From Cladocopium goreaui (taxonomy: Eukaryota; Sar; Dinophyceae; Suessiales; Symbiodiniaceae): a stretch of 64,000 nucleotides of DNA. The position numbers and the translations under genes were made by a program. The stretch lies in the NCBI GenBank assembly GCA_947184155.2, contig CAMXCT020000901.1:1-64000 (forward strand), written 5' to 3'. The notes beneath the pieces are model-generated. The model had not been told where the DNA came from. It worked only from the letters and a program-made list of their open reading frames with translations, and made no database searches. Below are positions 25,401 to 37,400 of this stretch, piece by piece. Position 1 is the stretch's first letter; each line of letters begins with the position of its first letter.

Positions 25401-28400
25401 CAAGATGGATGACTTGACGTTGCCACTCATCGAGCATCGCATTGAATGTGTTCTGGGTTGAAGTCGACTGCCAGGTCGTGCCCATGTCGAAGTAGTGGAG
25501 CTCTCGATGAATCGCCCTGAACGAGATGGTGATGGGCGCATCAGGGACAGACGGATTGAGAACTCCGTCCTTCTTCCTTGTAGCGCTCAACCATGTGTCC
25601 TCTGCCGGAACAGATTGATTCACACCTCGCAGGTCACCTCCGAAAGGCCGAAGCTTGAATTCACGAAGGTGATCACGTAACATCGATACTGTAAATGCTC
25701 CATCGGTTCGAATCGGGTGAGGCACGTGGAAGTTCTTGATGCACTCCCACATGTTTGATGCATTCCGATGTGCAAAACCCAAGAACTTTGTGATTGCTCC
25801 GAGATGCCAGTTGAACAAAGGTCTTCATGTAGGTGGTGCACTTGTCCAAGAATCTTTTAGCTCCAGTGTTGAGCTCCTCCTGGTTCTTGATCAATTCCAG
25901 GAGCTGGAGGTACAATGTGATAGCCTCCACCTCGGACCGGTTTGATGGCACCTTCCCCAAGTAGCAGGCTGAAGCCGCCGCGATCGGACTAATCCCAATC
26001 GCATGCCGCTTGTTGACCGTCACGTCAGGTTGGCTGTTGATGGTCGGGTCATACTCTCTGTACATGGCTGGGATGACACCTTGTCTGCCATTCTCTCTCA
26101 ACGTGATGAGGATCTTGCCGATGTCGTTGAGATCATGTTGCGCAGAACCAATGATCTGCGTGTAGTTCGACATGGCAACCTTACCGATCGGTTCACGTAA
26201 TCCTGGTCGGCGACGTCCGATCCAGTTTCCGATCCCCTGTTCGGTGGTGCGCAGCGAGTGAGCCCTTTCGAGATCACGTACTCCCGGTCGGCGACGTCCG
26301 AACCGGTTTCCGATCACTCGTCCGGTGTCACGCGATGGTTGAGAAGCCGCAATAGTCTTGAAGAATTGACTTCCCATAGTTGAATGTCCTGAGAAATCAG
26401 GGTCAACATTGATCCGACATCTGTTCTTGTGAAACATCATCAACCACATGAGATCTGCTGCAACTTCATCATTGTTGTATGCAACTGATACCGCTGTCTT
26501 CTTGGTGGAACGTCTATCATGCATGCAACTGCTGCATGTGTCATCTTCATTTGACAACGACTTCTTGAACCGAATAGACACGTCCCGACATATCGTTTTC
26601 AAGATGATGTCGACGATCTGCTGGGTGTAGGTCTGAGTGACCTTTGTTTCACGACCTTCACACTTTCCATGATCATGTCTTCGGTCGCATTTCTTGTGTA
26701 AATCAAACTTGACCCCCCACGATACAATCCTCCATGGCTTCTTAATAGGAATATGACGATCATCAAACTGTGTCTTCAGACCATACATACATCCGTCAAA
26801 GTCATGGACATGTGATTCTGTACCTTCAATCATGCACTTCATCCGATCATCATGCCAATAGTCGCAACCTCTTGGTAATTCCAATAGTGCCATGGCATCC
26901 AACTTGATCACTTTCAGAAGACAATTTGAAAACTCTTCCCATAACTTCCAGTATAGACGTGCTTTGGCGTTGATCAAATGAGCAGTAAGCCAACTGACTC
27001 TTTTGTTCAGCCTGTTCCATGGAGATCCGCCTGTGCAAGGTCCAGCGAAGAAGACGCAATCCTTGTTGCTGCGGAGGCATCTCCTCCACTTCGCACTCCC
27101 ATATCTGGAGAGAAGGTCATCATCCTCTGTAATCAATTCCAGATGAATAGATGTATCCATAATTGCACTGTATCTCTTTGTCATCAAACTTGAAGGCTCA
27201 GCACACATCAATATCATAGCGGGTGTACTTTCGGGCAACTCTTGCAATGTAATAGTGACGTTCTTCCCCAAATATTTTGTACTCTCGAGATCGGGAATAG
27301 ATCTGACGAACGTATACTTCAAGCATTGCCCATTGTCACGAACCAATAATAAATTGATCATACTGTCCGCAAATATGTTCAACCAATTGTCATTCTTGTT
27401 CTCTTCGATCATCATCCGATATGTGTGGGGAATAAATATTTTGTTCGGTGAAATGATGTCCAGACCCATGGCGTGAACACAAGCCATCAGATTATCATCC
27501 ATAATGCAACTCGCAATCGGAAGAACCTCCTGATGTCTCAACACGCGAAAGATAGACTTTCCAGTCCAGAACTCATTTCTATTGTTTGACCTTTCTCCAT
27601 TATCACCAGGGAGACGCCAATTACTTTTGTCCACCCTCACATTCGACTGGAACTTCAATTGAGTTTCTCTCCAATCTTGAATCAAACGATGATCACAGGG
27701 ACAGTCTTCACAATCACTTGGAACGAACATTTCTCTTCTTGGTATATTGTGGATCCTTTCCAGGACATGATCACCTATCCATCTCCATTCATCACGAACA
27801 GGAACTTCATCATGACCACATTCAGTTGCTGATGCTACTTTCTTGGTGTTTCTTCTCCGTATATGCGATTTTGTTGACTGTAAACTCTTTGTTTTGGAAC
27901 TTGGCGACTTTGAATCCTCCATGCCTCTCCCCACATGAACAAGGCGTACTAGGGCATTGATCACTCTTATAGTCATGGGATGTCCGTCATGTAACGTAAA
28001 CGGAATCTTCTGAGTACGTTGAGCTTGTTCAAAGAGTATTTCAGTACTGAATGTGAGGCTCGGATGATTGTCCAGTTCAAACGTCGCCGCACGTGAGAAC
28101 TGTTCTCTGGCCGCCGTCGACGCACATGCGGGCAGTGAGACAATCGGAGCGGAAGTGGGATAATGATATTGAAAACATGCCCTTTCAATCCATTTGTCAA
28201 AACGTGATTGTTGTAACAATGGTGGAACACGATCCTCAACTCGTTCCCACTTCCCGTGGACTAAGATCCAGGTGCTCCGAAGGCAATCTGCAGGAAGTTT
28301 GACACCAGCTGGTCTTGTTCTGAACAATGTAGGGGTTTTGACCACAAAGATAGGATCCATACCAGGTAGCTCTTGAAGCTTCTCGCGACTTGAAAGACCC

Positions 28401-31400
28401 TTACGGTACACCTCAGGTGGCAGTATGGGTGTTTCAGTATATGGAAAATTGGGAACCTCATCTGTCCTTGGCTGAAAAACTTGACGAACTGTAGTGTCAA
28501 CATCCGTAGTGGGCTGCACTAGGTCTGCCAATTGCTTCGAACCAAGGTCTTCGGGTTCCAAAAGATTGATCAACATACATGCCTTTTTCCAGGCAAGTGG
28601 GTTTGTAAAACCTTCTGTGTGGATGTCCGCGGCCATCTTCGCTGTGATCTCATACATGAGAACAAAGTGATCTTTGCTGAAATGCTCATGTAACGACGTA
28701 ATAGCAATTCCATGAGTCCTTTCCAAATGCCGCATTGTTGGATTTCTTCCAGAACGAACCACACCAATCATCCCTTGGTTGTCATCATGAAACAACCGCT
28801 TGGGAGAAGATTCTGTAAGCGTTTCCCAAATACTGAGTGCAGGAAGACCCATTGTTCGAAGGGTTACATCAGCGGCTACGATCTCAGCTTCAGGTGTAGA
28901 ATGGCTCACACACCCCTGGCGTTTGCTTCCACCAGCTAACGGAAACCGAGTATGTTTCCCCTGAATATGCATATGAGAACCTGACGTGGACCTCAAAGAT
29001 TGTGCACATCCCGCAAAGTCAGCATCTGCATATAACGCAATGGATAGATCTTTCATGTCATTGCCGACCCATCCAATCATTCTCTTCCCTAAGGTAGAGT
29101 TGACATAGCACATAAGATGGTATAGTTCTGCATCATCTTGTATGGACCATTTTGTCACATTGCGTGCTAATGTATTGATCGATCTCAACAAATCAAATCG
29201 GGCGATCCTTGCTGCATATAGAAGCTTCATCAAGATGCTAGCAGCATGAGGGGCAAGTGCACCTCGTTGGACTTCAACAGATTCCGGCCGAGAATCGGAG
29301 GCACCGGGCTGTAAGGCAACCGGCGATCCAGGATCAAATTTTGTAGAACACCAAGGACATTGAACTGCATGCTTAGGGTCCCCAGGTGCTGGTGCTCGAG
29401 ACTTATGTTGTTTTGTCTCTTCGGGGAGACTAGGCGTTGAGACCTGTTTTAATTTGGTATCCTTCCCAACAAGTTCAAGATACCTTTCAACAGAGAGCTT
29501 TAAAAGACCCTCCATATTGTAGGTCATAGTTGTGACCTCTGTGCCATCATAAAGGCGATTGGTTCCTTTGCTTAGCAAACAACCAAGATAAAGACCCAGA
29601 TCAGTTTCTGGTTCTATGCGCAGCTTAGACCTTAACATTTCCCAACCTTTGGTGAGGTTCTGCGCTGGTCCAGCTAACTTTAGATCATCCACATAGATGA
29701 CTAACAAAAGTTTAAGTTCCTTATGGAAATACATTGATGGCCATTCCTCCCCTACTGGCATAAAACCAACTTCACGGACATGTTTGTCACAATGTTGTTC
29801 CCACATTGTGCCCGCATCAGGGTGACCATAAAGTGCTTTGACAAGTCGCACTACCGGTCTTCTGAACTTCCGGATGTCAACGTCGTCCGGCCATGCATCT
29901 TCAGGGAGGTTCGACCCAACAAGGAGGTCCCGTAAGCCTCGCTTGAATATAAGCTTGAATAGCATCTGCTAACTTCACATTGTGACCGGGGATGCAACCA
30001 TAGAAATCTGCCCATCGGGAGGCTTCAAATGTCGCTGGAGAATTGCCGAGGTCTTGGAAGAACGCGGCTTCCCAGTGTTGATTCTTAACTTGATTGCCAA
30101 GTAAGACGCCTCTTCCTTTGAACTTGCGTCCAGGGCTCCCCTTTGGTAGCTGGTAGTTCTTCTCGACACAAATGCCGTGAACTCGTGCCATGTGGACTTC
30201 TTTCTTCTCACGTTTTGCCTCTGCAACAACATCATCATATTCACGAATAACGGAGAAGTCATACACTCCCTGCTTATGTTGTCCCAACCACTCATTCCTC
30301 ATAGAAGCCTTGGCGTCCGGGTCTTCCATCATCTCTTTGCGACCAACAGGACGTGAGACCATCGCATTGAACAACTTCCCAAACCTCACATCAGTTTGAC
30401 CGAACTTCTCACGATGTTCAAGGTCTTGATGAACACAAGGCATACAAGGAACTGAACTCACGAAGTGGTTGACCTTGGACTTGCCGTTGGAGTCTGTTGA
30501 GGTAGGAGTCGCTGGTGCAACATGAGCAGGGGCTGTGACTTTCCCGGTATTGAAGTCATAGTGAACATCTTTCCATTGAGCTCTCGGTCCAATTCCAACT
30601 TCATGTTCAGACCATTCGTCCCATTCATTCAAGAATTCTTGACCATCATCATCACTTGGGACGTTTGTGCTCGTTTCACTGGGTGCTGACGGAGATGTGG
30701 CATCACGCTTCTTGATGTCGTCGAGGTCACTCGCTCCATGGGGCGTCGGCGAACGTTCCCATGGGTTGCGACCTCGATTGTGGATCGGTCTCGTCATCGG
30801 ATCGTGGGGCGTAGATATACGTTCCCACTCTCCTCGGAGCGTCCCCACATTGACAGCAGCGTCCTTTCCACCATCTTTGCCTGAGCTCTCCTTTGACTTC
30901 TTATTATCCTTTTTCTTCTTCTTTCGACTTTCATCTTTGGCTGGATCTTTGGAGGAACTTGAATCATGTTTCTTCTTCTCGGAGATCTCGGCCTTGGCCT
31001 TCTTGTCTTTCTCCTTCTTCAACTTGATCTCCTTGAGCTTCTCAGCTTCTTCTTCAAGTTTTCCACGAAGAATGATGACGTCTCTCTCCTTAGCAGATAG
31101 TGCTCTCCATTCTTCAGGACTGTAACTGCTCTTTGGCCTTGGTGACCCTCGTACTTCTTTGCGACCATCTGGACCAACACGATACGGTCGTCCACGCTTG
31201 TCGAGCTTGACGTGCTCTCCAATGTCGCTGAGGTAGATGATACCGTCACCAGGTTTGCCCATAGAGTGATGTTCAGGCCCATCATAAGGAGGTTCACCAT
31301 CAGGAGGAGGTAGAGGAGGACCATCAACAACTTCTGCATCGTCAGCTTTCTCTTTGTCAAGTTTGATGTCCATTTCCTCCATCATGCGATGAAACTCTTC

Positions 31401-34400
31401 TTCCTGATGTTCAACTCGATTGGTGATCTTGCTCTTCTTGGGTTTATCATCACCATCGCCTTCATCATCGTCGTCTCCATCATCATCATCATCATCATCT
31501 TGCTGGTCTTCAAGAAAATCTGGCGATCCTTCAAGACGATCTTTCACCGCTAACCCTTCCAATGTGGCGTTCACCTTCTCATAGAAATCCTTGCATGGGA
31601 ACGTCAATGGCAAGTGCACTTCGATCTTCTCAGTGAGATGTGGATGGCGTAGCTTGTCGATGATTGTCTTAGCATTGAACGAGTAGTTCTGCTTCGTCAT
31701 GTCAGACAATGCCCATGCCATATATTGCCTTCGCCAATTGACGCCTGGAGCTATTTCATAGCCAGCAAAGATACCAGGGATACCTTTAGGATCAAACTTG
31801 TGAGCTTGTTCATTGGCTCTGGCTCCACTCGGTTTGAAGTAAACCAACGCACCAAATGGGATCTTGTCGCCCTTGAACTCGGCGCCATGGAGTTTGCACC
31901 AAGCACTCACATCATCTTCACCAGGTTCCACATTGAGTAGATGACATACACATCGTATGGCAAACTTCCAGAAACACGCTGGTAGCCCAGCCTCGAGTAA
32001 GCATGTGGTAGTAGTTGCAATGACGAACTGGTTGTTGCGCTCGGCAAGAGAATTTGTCGAAGGTCTTCCCGGCAGAGCATGGTCGAAGGGAATCTTGAGA
32101 GCCTCCATGCCCTTGACAAACTGTCTGGCTTTGTCGGAGTAGGCTTCTCTGATGGTTCGTCTTCCCATAAAGTATTTGACCGCTCTCACAACATCTTCAG
32201 TGTTCTTGGTTGGAGAGGGATAACTCTGAATGATGCCGGTATACCTGTCTCGAATGACAAGAATCTCTTTGACCGTGTCATAGCCCAACTTGGTCGTCTT
32301 GCGAGTATCCATGAAGTCGAAGGTGATGAGGTCGCCGAACTTAGTGAGCTTTCGGCGGAATGCACCACGGTAGGTCTTGTGATGCTTCATCTTGGCCCTA
32401 ACGCAAGAATTGCAGTATGGGTTCTTGTATCGATGTGTCAGAAGATGTTCAAGAGTACGAGCTTCATGTTTCAACGTACCTCTCTTTGACAGACGTACCC
32501 CTCCATCAGGATCGTCAACATCGATATCATCCTCATCATCTTCTTCTTCAGGTGGTCCATGTTCAACACCAATTTCATCTTCATCGGATTGATCGACTTC
32601 TGGAGCGTCATCAACTGCTGGTACTCGATCGTCATCATCTTCTTTGTCTTCATCCGCACCAGGAACTTCATCAACATGAACTTCGTCATCTTCTGGATCT
32701 TCTTCGCGGATGGATTGTTCATAGCCATCATCATCATCGTCGAGTTCTTCACCAGCCGCTACCGGAGTCGTCTTTCGTTTGGAACGCTTCTTCTTCTTCG
32801 TTTTCCTCAGAGACTTTGTTGGATCGTCGACGTGCGTACCAACTCCATCATCTGATTCGGACATTTCATCACCGCTTTCACCATCAAGATATATCGTCCT
32901 TGATGCATGGTTATTGCCGTTGAGACCCAACACTTTCATCACTAACTCGGCCTCGTAGTCTGACGATGGCCTGTAGTCTTTGGCTCCAAGGTAGACATAT
33001 GGGATGAGATCATGAACTTCCATCTTGATCTTGCCACCCTCGGAGTTGATCATGTAGGGTTCTCTTCCGCTAGGCCATACAAAAGTGTAGCCTTGCTCCA
33101 TGCATCGTTTTCCCAATGACAAAACAGATGGGGTATCTTCCAACACATGAGCCCTTGCAGGATCATTGAACGTGTCGAAATCCAAATCCACCATCGTAGT
33201 TGTTGATGTGATGCCATTTGCAGTGTGGAAGTTAACTCGATCACTCTGGTAGGTGTCAATGTCCATCCTATCCACTCTAGTAGATGAGATAAGATCATGA
33301 CCACTGCCAGAATCCATGATGAAACGTCGGTCCTTGAGCTCGATCGGCATAGTGATGCACATGACATTGTCACGACGACCATATTGTCCTGGAACATGAG
33401 GAATCACTTCCTCATAGCATATCTCAGCTCGTGAGTTGCTCTCCAAGAAGTCGATGTTGTTGATCTTGAGCTTGATATCATTCTTGGGTCCCAGGATAAT
33501 GTGAACTTCATCAACATCAGAAAACTCACCATAGTCGTCCATCAGTATGCCAATTGCACGTGCTCTTGTCATTCCCAACTTGGATTGTAGTACCCATTGT
33601 TGGTCATCCATGATCTCTTTAGTTGTTCTGCACGTCAATGACTTCTTCTGAGCTCTGGACATGTTTCTCTTTGGCTTCCTGTTGGAACATTCCACAAAAT
33701 CAGGCTTCACATACACGATGGTTTCCACCTTGTCATTGAACTTGACATCCATCTTGTTCTTCTTCTCGATAGGCACTGCGTTCACGATGAAATCGTCATC
33801 ATACTCACGGACTAATGCCGGAGTCGCTTTGGCGTCGGGCGTCTTTGTAGAAGGCACCGCTCTCTTGCCCTTCATGTTTGGGTCATGCTTGAAGGTACAC
33901 TTGTCACCTTTCTGACAATCGCCCTTTAACCAACCATAGCAATGTCGATCCTTCTTTCCACCAGGGGTCTGCGATCTTCTTGGAGTAGCCGATCTGCCGT
34001 TCTTCCCTTTTCCACCTTTGTCCTTCCTCTTGTCCCAATGATATTGGGAGTGACTGTATTGACATTTGTCACCATGCTTGCAATTGCCCTTGTTGAAGTG
34101 GAAGTGACAAAAGGTCTTCGAAGTATCTCGTGTGGAAGGAGATCTCGATCGCTTGCCACCCTTGCCTTTCCCCTTGCCATGGCTCTTGGGATTGCCGGAA
34201 GGTAGAACAGGAGCTCCAGGCTTGCCCTTGGGTGCTGGAGCACTCGGTTTTCCACCCTTCCCATCTTTCGGCGTAGGCGCCGGAGCCGTCGGCTTCGGAG
34301 CTGGGGTAGAAGGCTTACCAAGATTGGTGTAGTCCGTGGCAAACTTGTCCCTGGCAGCGATATTGCGATCTTCGCGTGCACGAGCTATGTGCCTCCTCAT

Positions 34401-37400
34401 TATCTCCAAGAGTTCACTGTACGATTTCTTCTTGTCATCATTGTCTCTTCCCTTGAAGATCGTGAGGTCGACGTGCAATGCCTGGGAACCATCAATCTTC
34501 CTCAGCAGATGATCACGCAGTGTGTTGTCAGATGGAATGTCCTCAGCCTTCATGTTGGCGATGATTTCAATCCAAGCATGGAGGAACTTATCCATCTCCT
34601 TGTCACCACGATATTGTAACTTGTAGATGTGGCTGGCATTGAACAATACTTCATCTTTCGATGTTGTTCTGAAATGATCTAAAACCATTGCCAATATCTC
34701 TCTGCCCATCAGGAAATTCCCTTCTTTTCCCAAAACTTGACTCCTCTGTCTGATCCGAACCTTGACCTCTGATGCCGTCTCTCCAGCGGAGTCTACCATG
34801 TTCTGCAAGGCAATGGACAACTTGGAGTCAATGGATTGGAAACGGAATTCTCCTGAATCAGCGAGTTCGGCATAATCAGGACTGGGCAATAGAGCAGGAG
34901 ATAACCATCTTCTCCATGCAGCCGTGTCTGGATCACCTGATGCAACACATACGGCTTGCACGACGTTGGAACGCCAAACATCAAGATCTTGGCATTTTGG
35001 CCATGGCTTGACAGTGACTTTCTCGTGCTCCTTCCTGGATATTCTAGTTACCCAATCTTTGCCATCTTGACCAGCATCACTGTTTGCAACACTAGCATCT
35101 TTGCCATCTTTCCGTTCCCAAAGTCCAGGAGGATTGTCAGGAACGGGCTCGAATTCAGGGGCTTTGCTGTCTTTCAAAGATTCCTGCCCTTCTTCGGCTT
35201 GTTCCAGCCAACTTTGGTACTCTTTCATCTCGTCATAGTTCTGTTGAGCCTGTTCTTCAGACCGACGAAGCTTCTCACGAAGGTCATCGATCTCGCTGTT
35301 GGTCTGGTTCTTGATGGCATTGCTCATGCTAGGTGATGGTGGTGGTGGTAGAGCAGGATCATGATTCTTCATTGTAGAAGATGCCTTAGGCGTACCCATA
35401 GGTGTTGAAATCGATACTGCAAATGATGGAGTCTTGCCAGTAAGCGCAGTCGTTCTCGGAACTAGGGTCGTAGGAGGCATTGCTGATGATGAAGCTGGTA
35501 CTGCGGCTCTGGTCGATACCCTGCTCCATGACGCCGGTACCGCACTCATTGTCAGTCTTGCATCGTTGAGTGACTGTTTCAACGAGTCATTCTTCCTAAT
35601 CACATGGTCACGTTCAGAGCATGCCGATTGATAGAGCTTCTTGTACCTGTCAGCCTCTGCCTCTTCGGCATCGATGAGTGCCTCAGTGAGCTTCGGGTTG
35701 CTTTCAACTGCCTCTTGAAGTCGACCGATCTCCATGTTGGCTTTGTGAAGTTCTTCACGTAGTTCTTCATTCACCTTGGCATTGTCTTCATCGCCACCAG
35801 CATGGAATCGAGATCCAAGAAGTTCAGCAACTCGTGTTCTCAGCTGATTAGTGGACTCGATCAAAGCCATGTTCTCATCCATGAGTTCATCCTTGACGCG
35901 CTCGATGGTGATCTCCCTGTCCTTGAATGCACTGAGTTCGTCATGCTTGAACTGGCGAAACTCGTTCTTCTCATCAATGAACCGATTCGTATACCATTCT
36001 CTTGTAGCACTCTCGTTCTCATTCAGTCTCATGAGGCTTCTGATCTCCACCTCGAGCTCGTTGTGCTTCCGGTTATACTCTTCTTCTCTTTCCTGAATCA
36101 TGTTCCTCATGTCGCGAACCTTCACAATGTGTTCGCGATTCGCGTCATCCCTGATAGCAATGAGATTGTCCTTGTGCGACAAACTAGCAGTCAGTTCGTC
36201 GACGGTCGATTGCATCTCCACCAACTGTTCATCACGCACTGCAACAGCTTGTTGGCCATATTCCATGATCATCTCATTGTTGTCAGTCATCATCTGTGAT
36301 TTCTCTGATAGTTTCAATTTCAATTGCTCCATTTCTTCCTTGCTCGCATTCTCCCTGTCTTGGACATACTGTGTACATGCTTCACGCAGTTGTAGCCCAT
36401 CTTGACGAAAATGAACAGTCATAGCTTCGGATGTGTCATGTTGTTGACGAATGAGTTGTGATGCGTTCTCTAGTTCAGTGAGATACTTTCCCCTCATCTC
36501 CATACTTTCCCGAACAATGTGTGCCGCACCTGCTTCAGCGAGTTGACCACGCTTCTCCAGCTCGATGATCCTCATAGTTGAACCTTCGTCCAGGAGATGC
36601 GCCTCAGCCAGTGCGATCGTCTGCTCTTCAAGTACATGCTGTGCATCAATGAGGGAAACTCTCATGAATTCCATCTCGGAGTTGACATGTTCTTGATATT
36701 CTTCATGATGTTGATTTGAATAGATCTCCATGTTGCTAATCATCTGATCACGGTGTGCAAGAATATCCTGATAGAGACTTAGTCTGTTTTCCAGTTCAGT
36801 CCTTGCCCGTTCGCTCCTCTCCAGCTTCTCGATATTGTGTTGTAGTTGACGTCGAAGACGTGCCTCGCTCTCATTCCTCGTAGCGCTGGTCGATGGCTTG
36901 CGTTTGGATGAGGTGGTAGATTTACCTGCCTCATCCTCCCGCGTGGCCGCGCCCGACGGGCTTCGGCCACCGCCATCTTCTGCAATGCGAGATTTTGCAC
37001 CGCGAGGTGATCTTGCCGATGTTGATCTTCTGGCACTTCCTCCTCGAACTACTTCAGCTTGATTGACCACTGTGAAGCTGCTTGTTGATGCTACACTTCC
37101 AGCTGCACGGTAAGACATCGTGCCGCCGCCGCTCTCTTGGGATCCAGGCGTGTCATTGATCGCCTGGGCCGGAGCAGCATTCGCTCCGAAGGAAAAGCTT
37201 GTGTCGTTGCTGCTCGACTGGTTCTTCTGCGACATCTTCTTGTTGTCAGTCTGCCTCCGTTTGCTTCAAGACCAATGACTTGTAGTAGGGCAGGAAGACC
37301 GGGATGTCGAAGACGTTGAAGATAATGTGGGACCACCGTACGCCCAGAGTGAGCGTACGGCTGATAACCTGTGAAAGGTCTGTGCCTTTTTTGATTGCGT

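Noticed and set aside
22831-25818. Accessory frames A to D as four separate genes with their own starts
   Set aside because: Frames A, C and D begin at TTG only, adjacent frames overlap and protein-like reading continues across the joints, so they are better seen as pieces of one polyprotein.
37091-37336. Small basic minus-strand frame upstream of Gag
   Set aside because: It overlaps the Gag start in a different frame and shows no motif; it is most likely a shadow.
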